This document shows positions 1 to 8,048 of a stretch of DNA of 64,000 nucleotides, in pieces. Numbering within the stretch: the stretch's first letter is position 1; the number at the start of each line of letters is the position of its first letter. Below the pieces are notes generated by a model. The model saw nothing but the letters and a program-made list of their open reading frames with translations, did no database searches and was not told the origin of the DNA. The translations under genes were made by a program, and so were the position numbers. Origin of the DNA: DATFDN01 sp963762525 (GTDB lineage: Bacteria > Pseudomonadota > Alphaproteobacteria > Acetobacterales > Acetobacteraceae); the NCBI GenBank assembly GCA_963762525.1, contig CAVXKT010000011.1, forward strand, positions 372,001 through 436,000, given 5' to 3'.

Positions 1-2961
1 GGCGATGGCGGAGAGGAATGGCTTACCCTCGTCGAAGATGATGCTGATAGTCATCTCGACCGGGAAGATGCTGCCGTCCTTGCGCCGATGCAGCGATTCG
101 AACGGCGGCAGCGGATCGGGTGGAATGTCCGCCACCAGCTTGCGAAACCGCTCCACCGACCACAGCGGATCGAAATCGGCGATCCCGAGCGACAGCAATT
201 CCTGCGGGCAATAGCCCAGTCGTCGCGCCGCCGCCGGGTTGGCGTAGATCAGTCGCCCGTCGCTATCGAGCACATAATGGGCTTCATTGGAATGATCGCT
301 GAATGCCTTGAAGCGAGCGATCCGGCGCTCGTCCTGCTTGCGCGCGGTGATGTCCAACGCCGCGGCGACCGCGCCGCCGCCGTCGGGCAACGAAGTTGCA
401 TGCAGCAACATGACAAGGCTCGTGCCGTCATCGAAGCGGGCCTCAAGCTCCTCGCTTGACACCGTCTCGCCGCGCGCGGCGCGCTGGATCGGCAGCGTCT
501 CCGGCGCTGCCTCCCTGCCGTCCCGAAACATCCGGTAGTGCGAGGGTCTCTCCCCCTCGGGCGCGCTCAATGAGGCGTTCTGGCCCGGCTGCAGGCGCAA
601 CATTTGCATCGCCTGTGAGTTGCATTGGATGTCGCGCCCCCGCCGGTCATGGGTGAACCACACGCCCGCCGGCACGGTCGCCAGCACCGTCTCCAGTTCC
701 GCCGAGCGCCCGCGCAGCGCCTCGGCGGCTTCCCGACGCACGCGCGCCATCGCCAGATTGGCGCCGATTTGCGCCAGCATCTCGCGCGCGGAGAAGGGCT
801 TCGTCAGATAGTCGTCGGCGCCGGCATCCAATCCTTCCGACCGCGCCTCCTCCCCGGCGCGCGCCGAGAGCAGGATCACCGACAAATCGCGGGTCGCCGG
901 ATCGTCGCGCAGTCGGCGCAGCAGGCCGAAGCCGTCCAGTCCCGGCATCATCACGTCGGACAACAGCAGATCGGGCCGGCGGCGACCGACCGCCGCCAAT
1001 GCGGCGTTGCCGTCGGCGACCGTCTCCACCTCGTAGCGATCCTCCAGCAGCCGGCGCAGATAGTGGCGCATATCGGCGTTGTCTTCGGCGATCATGATGA
1101 ACGGGCGCGGGCCTTCCGCCGCCTGCGGCGGCGGCATCGGGATCGGGAAGGCGCCGTTGGTGTCGGGAAGCCAGTGCAGCGCCTCCTCCACATACGCCTC
1201 GACGCGCATGACGGGAGAGATCGGAGACCCGGGTTCGGCGATCTGTTGGGGCGGCAGATGCGCGATGCCGAGAGGGATCGCGACGCTAAACGTCGTGCCG
1301 GCACCCACCCGGCTCTCGACGTCGATCGAGCCGCCATGCAGGCGCACCAGCTCGTGGACCAGGGCCAAGCCGATGCCGCTGCCTTCGAAGCTGCGGCTCC
1401 TCTGACCCTCGACGCGATGGAAGCGCTCGAACAAATGAGGCAGCTCGTGTGCGGGCACGCCCACGCCGCTATCGGCGACGCGCAGCAGGACGCAATCGCC
1501 CTCGGCGCGCAGCGTCACTGCGATGCCGCCTTCAAAGGTGAATTTGAAAGCGTTGGAAAGCAGGTTGAGGACGATCTTCTCCCACATTTCGCGATCCACA
1601 TGGACCGGTTGCGGAAGCCGCGGACAAGCGACCTTGAGCGCGAGCCCGGCGCGCTCGGTCGCGGAGCGGAAGTTGGACGCGAGTTCGGCGGTCAGCGCCG
1701 CCAAATCGACCGGTTCATAGCGCGCCGTGGTCCGTCCGGCCTCGATGCGCGAGAAGTCCAGAAGCGCGTTCACCAGCTTGAGCAATCGCAGGCTGTTGCG
1801 ATGCGCGACATCGAGCAGCGCGCGAGCAGGCGGCGCCACGTCGTCCTGCGCCAGCACCTCCTCCAACGGGCTTAGCATCAGCGTAAGGGGAGTGCGGAAC
1901 TCGTGGCTGACATTGGAGAAGAAGGTGGTTTTGGCGCGATCGATCTCGGCCAACGCCTCGGCACGTCGTCGCTCCTCCTCATAGGCGTCGGCGGTGGCGA
2001 TACCCGACGCGATTTGGCCCGCGACCAAGTCGAGGAAGCCTTGGTAAAGGTCGTCCAGCAGCCGGTACGGATTGAGGCCGGCAACCAGAATGCCGGCCCG
2101 TCCGGTCTGGCCTTGCGGGGCGATCGGCAAGGCGATCGCGCGCAGCTCCGCATTCTCGGGTTGCTTCGGCAGACCGGGAAACGCGCGGCCGGGGTTCGCA
2201 ATCAGCGCCGGGCGCAGGGTGCGGATGACCTCCGCGAACGGCCATCTGGCATCGCCGGGGCCGATCACCTCGGGGGCGGCGCTCGGCGAAACCCCCACGC
2301 TCCCGGCCAGCCGGGCGACTTGGCCGTCACCGTCGAACAGGTAGATCAGCGCGAACGGCAGGTCCTGCGGGTTGGTCGCCAGAGCCCGCGCAGCGCATTC
2401 GCAGGCATCGGCAATCGTGCGCGCCTCGGCCATGCCGGTCGCCAGCTCCCGCAGAAGCACGAGCTGGCGGGCGCCGATGATGCGCTGAGTGTCGTCGGTG
2501 TTGGCGCAGATGATGCCGCCCGGCCCGCCCTCGTCGTTCGGCACCGGACTGTAGGAGAACGTGTAATAGGTCTCCTCGGGATAGCCGTTGCGCTCCATGA
2601 CGAGCCGCAGGGCCTCATCATACGTGCCCTCGTTCAGCCGCATCGCCTGCTCGGCGCGCGGTCCGATCTGGTCCCAGATTTCGCGCCAGACCACCGCGGC
2701 GGGCTGGCCCAACGCCTCGGGATGTTTGCCGCCGACGATCGCCCTGTAGGGGTCGTTGTAGAGGTTGATCAGTTCCGGCCCCCACCAGACAAACATCGGC
2801 TGGCGGGAGGTGAGCACGATGCGCACCGCGGTCTTGAGGCTCTGCGGCCAGAGATCGGGCAGGCCCAGCGGCGAGGACGCCCAATCCATTGCGCGCATCA
2901 TGGCGCCGGTTTCGCCACCCCCGGCGAGGACGTCCACCGCGATATTCGGCTCTTTCAGCAT
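1..2961 (-). CDS. Hybrid sensor histidine kinase (PAS-GAF-HisKA-HATPase-REC-PAS-PAS), C-terminus off the left edge
   Basis: One open minus-strand frame runs from an ATG at 2961 to base 1 without a stop (about 987 residues visible). In order I read an N-terminal PAS-like domain (about residues 20-140, with MFVWWGPELINLYNDPYRA), a GAF-like region, a HisKA H-box (FFSNVSHEFRTPL, His near residue 352), an HATPase with N box and a GSGIGLALVHE G box, a receiver domain (about 620-725; EDN near its start, phospho-acceptor Asp in LLLSDVMMPGLDGF), then two further PAS-like segments. The last visible residues (FPVEMTISIIFDEGKPF) are typical of a PAS domain, so the protein continues, perhaps into a second output module. 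No transmembrane segment is seen, so it is probably a cytoplasmic sensor kinase. The ligand is unknown. Confidence 0.9.
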   Translation of the reverse strand, partial: MLKEPNIAVDVLAGGGETGAMMRAMDWASSPLGLPDLWPQSLKTAVRIVLTSRQPMFVWWGPELINLYNDPYRAIVGGKHPEALGQPAAVVWREIWDQIGPRAEQAMRLNEGTYDEALRLVMERNGYPEETYYTFSYSPVPNDEGGPGGIICANTDDTQRIIGARQLVLLRELATGMAEARTIADACECAARALATNPQDLPFALIYLFDGDGQVARLAGSVGVSPSAAPEVIGPGDARWPFAEVIRTLRPALIANPGRAFPGLPKQPENAELRAIALPIAPQGQTGRAGILVAGLNPYRLLDDLYQGFLDLVAGQIASGIATADAYEEERRRAEALAEIDRAKTTFFSNVSHEFRTPLTLMLSPLEEVLAQDDVAPPARALLDVAHRNSLRLLKLVNALLDFSRIEAGRTTARYEPVDLAALTAELASNFRSATERAGLALKVACPRLPQPVHVDREMWEKIVLNLLSNAFKFTFEGGIAVTLRAEGDCVLLRVADSGVGVPAHELPHLFERFHRVEGQRSRSFEGSGIGLALVHELVRLHGGSIDVESRVGAGTTFSVAIPLGIAHLPPQQIAEPGSPISPVMRVEAYVEEALHWLPDTNGAFPIPMPPPQAAEGPRPFIMIAEDNADMRHYLRRLLEDRYEVETVADGNAALAAVGRRRPDLLLSDVMMPGLDGFGLLRRLRDDPATRDLSVILLSARAGEEARSEGLDAGADDYLTKPFSAREMLAQIGANLAMARVRREAAEALRGRSAELETVLATVPAGVWFTHDRRGRDIQCNSQAMQMLRLQPGQNASLSAPEGERPSHYRMFRDGREAAPETLPIQRAARGETVSSEELEARFDDGTSLVMLLHATSLPDGGGAVAAALDITARKQDERRIARFKAFSDHSNEAHYVLDSDGRLIYANPAAARRLGYCPQELLSLGIADFDPLWSVERFRKLVADIPPDPLPPFESLHRRKDGSIFPVEMTISIIFDEGKPFLSAIA

Positions 2962-2969
2962 CGCGCCCG

Positions 2970-3345
2970 CTATGCCATCTCGGGTTGCGAAATGGTAGCT
3001 GGTTCGCAACCGGCAAGGGTGCCCGTTACCCGCCACAAGGCATGCCCGGACTCGGCCTGCGTCGCCAGCGTGGCGGCACGCACCAAGATTGCACGGCCGG
3101 CGGCGGCCAATTCGCGGCACAAACGCGGGTGGCGGATCAGGCGATCGAGCGCGTTCATCCAAGCCGCCGCTTCGGTATTGGCGACCAGCAGCCCGCCTTG
3201 CCCGTCGGCCAGCGAGCCGCGGTTAGGCGGCCACATCCTAGACCAGGATTGCGCATCCCAGGGCGGCATAGTGGAGTCCCTTGATCGCTGATTTGGTGCG
3301 GTTAAAGGCCGAGCCCGTCAGCGGCGCAATGGCATGTCCCACTTT
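2970..3345 (-). pseudogene. Glycosyltransferase C-terminal remnant
   Basis: Reading the minus strand from about 3345 gives APLTGSAFNRTKSAIKGLHY followed by AALGCAILV and then two in-frame stops; after a frame change comes RGSLADGQGGLLVANTEAAA and LRRELAAAGR-like sequence, ending at a stop just upstream of the histidine kinase start. This pattern (FNR.KS..KGLEYAALG, then SDVPAYRG.L.DG..GLLV) is the C-terminal half of GT4-type glycosyltransferases. The N-terminal half, including the donor-binding region, is absent, so I call a decayed remnant rather than a gene. An indel error could explain the frame change, but not the missing front half. Confidence 0.55.
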
Positions 3346-3449
3346 TGACGCGTGATCCGGTCCACGAAGCCGGGATAGGACTGGCCGGAGACGCCTTATG
3401 GGCGCCAGCCGGCGCGTCCGGCCGCCAGGGAAGCGTGAAGGCGGATTGC

Positions 3450-3671
3450 TCAGCCGATCGTCTGCGTCGCCTTCAGCAGATCCGCCGACAGCAGCCCGCC
3501 CGGACCGGCGCTCCCGCTGGCCGGCGACGCGGCACCCGGACCCGCCTTGGCGGCCGCTTCAAGCTCGTGGCCGAAGGACCGGGCGGCATTGGCCGGCGCT
3601 TGCGGGTGGGTGGCGTTGCGGTGCGTCAGGCCGTGGATGGCGTGCGCGAGGCTGGTCGGCGAGATGGCCAT
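3450..3671 (-). CDS. Small conserved-looking hypothetical protein (73 aa)
   Basis: ATG at 3671 opens a 73-residue frame beginning MAISPTSLAHAIHGLTHRN and ending GGLLSADLLKATQTIG. The middle is rich in Ala, Gly, Ser and Pro, and the two ends look more structured (amphipathic). No signal peptide or known domain is recognised. An upstream in-frame ATG at 3719 would add 16 residues, but the composition of that extension looks non-coding. It lies alone between the glycosyltransferase remnant and the ROK kinase on the same strand. No function is proposed. Confidence 0.45.
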   Translation of the reverse strand: MAISPTSLAHAIHGLTHRNATHPQAPANAARSFGHELEAAAKAGPGAASPASGSAGPGGLLSADLLKATQTIG

Positions 3672-3800
3672 GATGGCGCTCCTCAGATGGCCGCGCCTGC
3701 CGAGCATGGAGCATGCCAATGTTTGCGGAGGCTACCGGGAGGCCTTTTGCTTCCGGGCCGTTCCCGGAGCGGCACCTTCCGCCCGGCACATCCTGCCGCC

Positions 3801-4700
3801 CTACGCTGCCGGCCACAGCCGAGCGGCGCCACGCACGCCCGACGAATCGCCGTGCCGGTTAGGCACGATCAGGGTCTCCACGGTGTCGCTGAAAACGTAG
3901 CGACGCAGCAGCTTCGGCACCTTGGCGTAGAGGTGCCGCATATTCGACAGCCCGCCGCCCAGCACCACGACGTCGGGGTCGAGGATGTTGACCACGACCG
4001 CCAGCCCGCGCGCCAGCCGGTCGGCGTGGCGGGCCAGCGCCTGCTGGGCCGCCGCCTCACCCGCCGCGGCCCGGGCGGGCAAAGAGCTGGCGTCATGCGC
4101 GCCCTCGCCGTCGCAATCGCGGGCGAGAGACGGCCCGGCGATGTAGGTCTCCAGGCACAGCCTGTGTCCGCACCAGCAGCGATGACCGGGCAATTCCTCG
4201 GTACGCGGCCAGGGCAGCGGCGTGTGGCCCCACTCACCGGCGATCCGATGCGGGCCGCCATGCACGGTGCCATGCACCACCAGGCCACCGCCGACGCCGG
4301 TGCCCAAGATGACCCCGAACACCACCCCGAAACCCGCGCCGGCACCGTCGCTCGCCTCGCTCAGCGCGAAGCAGTTGGCATCGTTTTCGACTCGCACCTC
4401 CCGGCCCAGCCGGGTGCTGATGTCGCGGTCGAATTCGTGACCGTTGAGCGCGATCGAATTGGCGTTCTTCACCCGCCCGGTCGCGGGGCTGATGACGCCG
4501 GGAATGCCGATCCCGACGCTCGCGGGCCCGCCGAGCGCCGCCTCGGCGTCCGTTACCAGTCGCGCGATCGCCTCCAAGGTGGCGTCATAGCCCGAAGGCG
4601 TCGCGATCCGGCGCCGGTGACGCTCCGTGCCGTCGGTTCCGAGAGCCGCGATCTCGATTTTGGTACCGCCGAGATCGATGCCGATTCGCCACCGTGCCAT
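3801..4700 (-). CDS. ROK family sugar kinase (fructokinase/glucokinase type)
   Basis: Intact 299-residue protein. It opens MARWRIGIDLGGTKIEIAAL, with the ATP-binding DLGGTK motif at residues 9-14. The ROK signature region carries the sugar-binding E/N/D set (VENDANCFALSE), then GVILGTGVGGGLV, then the ROK zinc motif GHRCWCGHRLCLETY (His plus three Cys). The family phosphorylates hexoses with ATP in the cytoplasm. The GHE-like contact (GEWGHTPLPW) and zinc site fit Mak-type fructokinase, but sugar specificity is not readable. A longer start at 4739 adds 13 residues that do not look like the family, so I use 4700. It is divergent from the TusA-like gene, with 57 bp between the starts. Confidence 0.88.
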   Translation of the reverse strand: MARWRIGIDLGGTKIEIAALGTDGTERHRRRIATPSGYDATLEAIARLVTDAEAALGGPASVGIGIPGVISPATGRVKNANSIALNGHEFDRDISTRLGREVRVENDANCFALSEASDGAGAGFGVVFGVILGTGVGGGLVVHGTVHGGPHRIAGEWGHTPLPWPRTEELPGHRCWCGHRLCLETYIAGPSLARDCDGEGAHDASSLPARAAAGEAAAQQALARHADRLARGLAVVVNILDPDVVVLGGGLSNMRHLYAKVPKLLRRYVFSDTVETLIVPNRHGDSSGVRGAARLWPAA

Positions 4701-4757
4701 GCCGATACAATGCCGCGCCCGCTTGCCCGTTCCAAGCATCCCGGCTCATGGTGGGCG

Positions 4758-4997
4758 ATGACCGACCGGCTGCTCGACGTGAAGGAACTGAAGTGCCCGC
4801 TGCCGGTGCTGCGGGCCAATCGCGAGCTGCGCGGCATGGCGCCGGGCGAGCGGCTGCGCGTGCTCGCCACCGATCGCGCGGCCATCGCCGATTTCCAGTC
4901 CTACTGCCGCGAGACCGGGCACGCGCTGCTGGCGTGGAGCGAGGAGGCGGGCGTGTTCAGCTTCCTTATCCGCCGCCGCGCCGAGACATCGCCGTGA
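4758..4997 (+). CDS. TusA family sulfurtransferase/sulfur carrier protein
   Basis: A 79-residue protein beginning MTDRLLDVKELKCPLPVLRA; Cys13 sits in the CPxP motif that carries the persulfide in TusA/SirA proteins. The size is normal for the family. Members relay sulfur for tRNA thiolation or other sulfur chemistry in the cytoplasm. The stop overlaps the GTG start of the HDAC-like gene (GTGA, 4994-4997), so the two are probably translated together, and xseB follows. Whether this is the canonical TusA or a paralogue cannot be decided because tusBCDE are not present. Confidence 0.85.
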   Translation: MTDRLLDVKELKCPLPVLRANRELRGMAPGERLRVLATDRAAIADFQSYCRETGHALLAWSEEAGVFSFLIRRRAETSP

Positions 4998-5928
4998 CCG
5001 TCGCCTTGATCACGCATCCGAAGCCTGCCTCGGCCACGATGTCGGCGCTTGGCATCCGGAATGCCCCGACCGGCTGCGCGCGGTGCTCGCAGCACTGGAC
5101 GCGGCGCCGTTCGCGGCGTTGCGGCGCGAAACGGCACCGGCGGCGAGGCCGGAACAGCTCGCCCGGGCCCACCCCGAGACCTATGTCCGGGCGATCCTCG
5201 CGATCCGCCCCGAGCCGGGCGCGCTGGTTCGGCTCGATGCCGACACCGCGATGTGTTCCGCCAGCGTCGCGGCGGCGTTACGGGCGGCGGGCGCTGCGGT
5301 GCGCGCCGTGGACGCGGTACTCGACGGCGAGGCGCGGGCGGTCTTCGCCGCTGTCCGCCCGCCGGGCCATCACGCCGAGCCGGCGCGAGCGATGGGCTTT
5401 TGCCTGTTCAACAACGTTGCCATCGCCGCCCATCATGCCCGCGCCCGGGGGCTGTCGCGGGTCGCGGTGGTGGATTTCGACGTCCATCACGGCAACGGGA
5501 CGCAGGCGATGTTCGCGGCCGACCCGACGCTGTTCTACGCCTCCTCCCACCAGAGCCCGTGCTATCCCGGAACCGGCGCGGCATCGGAGCGCGGGGTCGG
5601 CAATATCGTCAACGTCCCGCTGCGCCCCGGCACCGACGGCGCCGCCTTTCACGCGGCGTGGCAAACGGCGATTCTGCCCGCCCTTGATGCCTTCGCGCCC
5701 GAGCTGCTCCTCATCTCCGCCGGCTTCGACGCACACCGCGCCGACCCGTTGGCGCAATTGTGCCTGGAGACCGAGGATTTCGCCCGGATCACGCGCGCGC
5801 TGCTGGCGGTGGCCGATCGCCATGCCGGCGGCAGGGTCGTCTCGGTGCTGGAAGGCGGCTATGACCTCGACGCGCTCGCGGCGGCGGCGGCGGCGCATGT
5901 GCGGGAATTGATGCGGAGCGACGGTTAG
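4994..5928 (+). CDS. Histone deacetylase family protein (class II HDAC/acetylpolyamine amidohydrolase fold), one frameshift
   Basis: Zn-dependent deacetylase of the arginase/deacetylase fold. Visible motifs are RPPGHHAEPARAMGF (active-site His pair), VDFDVHHGNGTQ (zinc ligands Asp/His), SSHQSPCYPGTG, LISAGFDAHRADPL (second Asp ligand) and LEGGYDLDAL near the C-terminus. The first residues (VTVALITHP) are in the frame of the GTG at 4994, while ACLGHDVGAWHPECPDRLRA continues in the frame of the main body. One base is missing near 5021, most simply in an AA(A) run. HDAC-like gene followed by xseB is a common alphaproteobacterial order. The substrate is unknown; bacterial members act on acetylpolyamines or acetylated proteins. 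Confidence 0.85.
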
Positions 5929-5930
5929 GA

Positions 5931-6164
5931 ATGTCGGAGACGGACGTCGGCAGCCTCTCGTTCGAGGACGCGCTCAGCGAGCTGGAACAGATCGTGCGGG
6001 GGCTGGAGAGCGGCCAGCAGAGATTGGAGGACGCGATCAAGTCCTATGAGCGCGGCGCCGCCTTGCGCCGCCACTGCGAGGCCAAACTCGCCGAGGCCGA
6101 GGCCCGCGTCGCGGCGATCGTCGAGCGCGCCGACGGCAGCCTCGACACCCGTCCGATGGCTTGA
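5931..6164 (+). CDS. xseB: Exodeoxyribonuclease VII small subunit
   Basis: A 77-residue protein with the XseB core: LSFEDALSELEQIVRGLESG, LEDAIKSYERGAALRRHCE and KLAEAEARV, predicted as a helical hairpin. It is the small subunit that binds in several copies to XseA to form exonuclease VII, which degrades single-stranded DNA. The ATG lies 2 bp after the HDAC-like stop, so they are co-transcribed. In many alphaproteobacteria ispA and dxs follow; here the next gene is on the opposite strand, so that order is interrupted. Confidence 0.92.
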   Translation: MSETDVGSLSFEDALSELEQIVRGLESGQQRLEDAIKSYERGAALRRHCEAKLAEAEARVAAIVERADGSLDTRPMA

Positions 6165-6166
6165 GA

Positions 6167-7060
6167 TCAAGCTTCCGGCTCGGTGCCGATCACCAGCTTG
6201 GTGGTGAGCAGACGGCCGCGGCGAAGCAGGGTCGCCTCGACGGCGTGCCCGACCGGGGCGGCGGCAAGGAAGCCGCGAAGATTGCCTTGGCCCGTCAGTC
6301 GGCTCCCGTCGAGCGCAAGCAGCATGTCGCCCGCGCGCAACCCGGCGGCCGCCGCCGGCCCGCCGGGAGCAATGCGGACCACCAGCCGCGCCAATTCCTG
6401 GGCCGCGTCGGCGCGCAGATGCGCCGGAATCACGGCCGGCTGCAACGACGCGCCCAGCCACGCGGCGCGGCTGATGGTGGCCAGAATTCGGGTCATCTCC
6501 GCGATCGGCAGCAACGCGGCTGCGCCGTCCGGTGTGATGATCGACATCCCGAGAAGCCGGCCCGCCGCATCGAGGACCGGTCCGCCCTCGGCGGCGGCAT
6601 CGAAGGCAATGTCGAGCCGCACCCCGGCCCCGACCGCGCGCACCATGCCGAGCCGCGCCGTCGGTGCGGCATCGTTCTCGGTGCCTAAGGCGAGCACCAG
6701 GGCGCCGATGCGAGGCGGCTTCTCGGCGGCGCGGATCGGATCACGATGCACGCCCGGCAGCCGGAAGCTCGCAAAGCCCTGATGTTCAATCGCCTTGATG
6801 GGGGCAGAGAATCCGAGCGCCGCGGCGGTTGCTCGCGCGGCGCCGGCGGCATGAGAGCAGGTAACGCACAGATCACGCCGCCACACGAAGCCGCTCAGGT
6901 TCTGGTCGGCACCGACCCGTAACGCTACCAAGCAGTCGGACGCTCTCTGCGCCATGGAGGCGATTTCGGCCGACAGCCGGCCCAATTCTCCGAGTTCCGA
7001 GCCCAGCATTCCGGTTCCGACAATGGAGGAACCCGGAACATGGCAGGCGAAAGCTTCCAA
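6167..7060 (-). CDS. HtrA-like PDZ protein with an inactive trypsin-like domain
   Basis: 297 residues from the ATG at 7060; in-frame starts at 7009 or 6955 are also possible. The N-terminal part resembles an S1C (DegP/HtrA) protease: SGFVWRRDLCVTCSHA carries the expected catalytic His (H70), and FDAAAEGGPVLDAAGRLLGM is the block that holds GNSGGP in active enzymes. Here the nucleophile position is Glu (E158) and the preceding Asn is Ala, so the Ser is lost; I also see no convincing catalytic Asp. A PDZ domain follows (about 195-285: GGPAAAAGLRAGDMLLALDG). It is probably a binding or scaffold protein. No clear signal peptide is seen. The stop lies 3 bp from the xseB stop (convergent). Confidence 0.7.
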   Translation of the reverse strand: MEAFACHVPGSSIVGTGMLGSELGELGRLSAEIASMAQRASDCLVALRVGADQNLSGFVWRRDLCVTCSHAAGAARATAAALGFSAPIKAIEHQGFASFRLPGVHRDPIRAAEKPPRIGALVLALGTENDAAPTARLGMVRAVGAGVRLDIAFDAAAEGGPVLDAAGRLLGMSIITPDGAAALLPIAEMTRILATISRAAWLGASLQPAVIPAHLRADAAQELARLVVRIAPGGPAAAAGLRAGDMLLALDGSRLTGQGNLRGFLAAAPVGHAVEATLLRRGRLLTTKLVIGTEPEA

Positions 7061-7147
7061 GAAGATAACGGCGGAGTCTCCCTCCCCCTCACCGGGACCG
7101 GCATGTTCCGGGTTTGGACACGAAGCCGCGAGGGGTGGCGGAGATTG

Positions 7148-7177
7148 TTGACTATCCAGATCGAATGTCCTTAGGTT
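7148..7177 (+). promoter_or_regulatory. Candidate sigma-70-type promoter of the PEP-CTERM gene
   Basis: TTGACT (7148-7153), an 18-bp spacer, then TAGGTT (7172-7177), about 110 bp before the ATG at 7287. The match to TTGACA/TATAAT is good at -35 and moderate at -10. The gene has a clear Shine-Dalgarno (AAAGGAA) 7 bp before its ATG. This is inference from sequence only. Confidence 0.3.
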
Positions 7178-7286
7178 AACGGAACGTTTAGACGCGCGGG
7201 CAAGCCCCAGGACGGGGCGAGGGATGCACCCTTTGAGACCGGGCTAGACGGCAATCCCGATCTTCAGCTCGACAAAGGAATCCCCG

Positions 7287-8000
7287 ATGCTTGAGACCAT
7301 CAAACGCTTGCCCGCGCGCGCGGCGCCATGCCGCCGAACGCGCCGGATAGGATTGCTGGCGGCGAGCTTGCTCGCAGCGCCGCTCGTTTTCGCCGCCTCG
7401 GCGCACGCCGCGCCGTCGCTCGGCCTCACGGTGACGGATAACGGGGTGACGGTGGCGGGAACCACGACCATGACCGCCCCGGGAACGCTGGTCTTCACCG
7501 GCAATGACGCGTTCTTCTCCTTGTTCAGCGTCAGCGTCACCGGGTTCCCGGCGCTTCCCAGCCCGGATTTCGGCACGATCACCGCCCAGCTCTCGACCGC
7601 GACGGGTTTCACCGGCAGCCACACGATCGATATCCTGGCGACGCAATCAGGGCTCAGCGACTTCGCCGGCGGCACCGGGACAACCACCATGACCTATAAC
7701 GCGCTGAACGGAGCGGTGAGCCCGGTCGTCGAAACCATGACTTTCAACGGCAACACGATGGCGACGAAGACCTTCCTCATCGGCGATGGCCCGTCGCAAT
7801 CCAGCGCCACGAGCACGGGACTGGACCCGATCGCCGGCTCCTTCAGCGAATTGCAGGAGTTCACGGCAACCTTCACGACCGGCAGTCAGGAGTTGTTCGC
7901 CTCGCAGCAGTTCGATGTGCCGGAACCGGCCAGCTTCGGGCTGCTCGGGGCCGGGCTGCTCGGGATGCTGGCCATGGCTCCGCGCCGCCGGAGCCACTGA
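7287..8000 (+). CDS. PEP-CTERM sorting-signal protein, exported
   Basis: 237 residues. A basic N-terminus and hydrophobic core (LLAASLLAAPLVFAASAHAA) form a signal peptide. The mature part is low-complexity, beta-rich and Thr/Gly/Ser-rich. The C-terminus is a textbook PEP-CTERM tail: VPEPASFGLLGAGLLGMLAM, then APRRRSH, i.e. PEP motif, hydrophobic span and basic end. Such proteins are recognised by exosortase (EpsH/XrtA) and linked to extracellular polysaccharide. No exosortase lies in the window, but an exopolysaccharide locus lies 20 kb away. The function of the mature domain is unknown. Confidence 0.85.
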   Translation: MLETIKRLPARAAPCRRTRRIGLLAASLLAAPLVFAASAHAAPSLGLTVTDNGVTVAGTTTMTAPGTLVFTGNDAFFSLFSVSVTGFPALPSPDFGTITAQLSTATGFTGSHTIDILATQSGLSDFAGGTGTTTMTYNALNGAVSPVVETMTFNGNTMATKTFLIGDGPSQSSATSTGLDPIAGSFSELQEFTATFTTGSQELFASQQFDVPEPASFGLLGAGLLGMLAMAPRRRSH

Positions 8001-8016
8001 TCAGGACCCGCGGGTC

Positions 8017-8039
8017 GCCGCCGGCATAACGCCGGCGGC
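8017..8039. terminator. Hairpin terminator between convergent genes
   Basis: GCCGCCGGC (8017-8025), loop ATAAC, GCCGGCGGC (8031-8039): a perfect 9-bp stem between the stop of the PEP-CTERM gene (8000) and the stop of the minus-strand hydroxylase (8049). There is no long T run, so it may be a weak or bidirectional terminator. Confidence 0.5.
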
Positions 8040-8048
8040 TGCTCGGCT

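Noticed and set aside
625..1875. 416-residue plus-strand open frame
   Set aside because: It is the exact antisense of the histidine kinase frame; its Arg/Gln/His-rich composition has no domain, whereas the minus strand shows HisKA, HATPase and REC motifs.
1903..3291. 462-residue plus-strand open frame
   Set aside because: Antisense shadow of the PAS/GAF part of the same kinase, caused by high GC and few antisense stops.
3345..4757. Extension of the TusA-like ORF upstream to 3345
   Set aside because: This plus-strand frame is antisense to the ROK kinase and carries no recognisable domain before the MTDRLL start at 4758.
7180..7286. Cyclic-di-GMP (GEMM) riboswitch in the leader of the PEP-CTERM gene
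   Set aside because: The stretch GCGCGGGCAAGCCCCAGGAC superficially resembles one, but the conserved core and tetraloop receptor pattern are absent.
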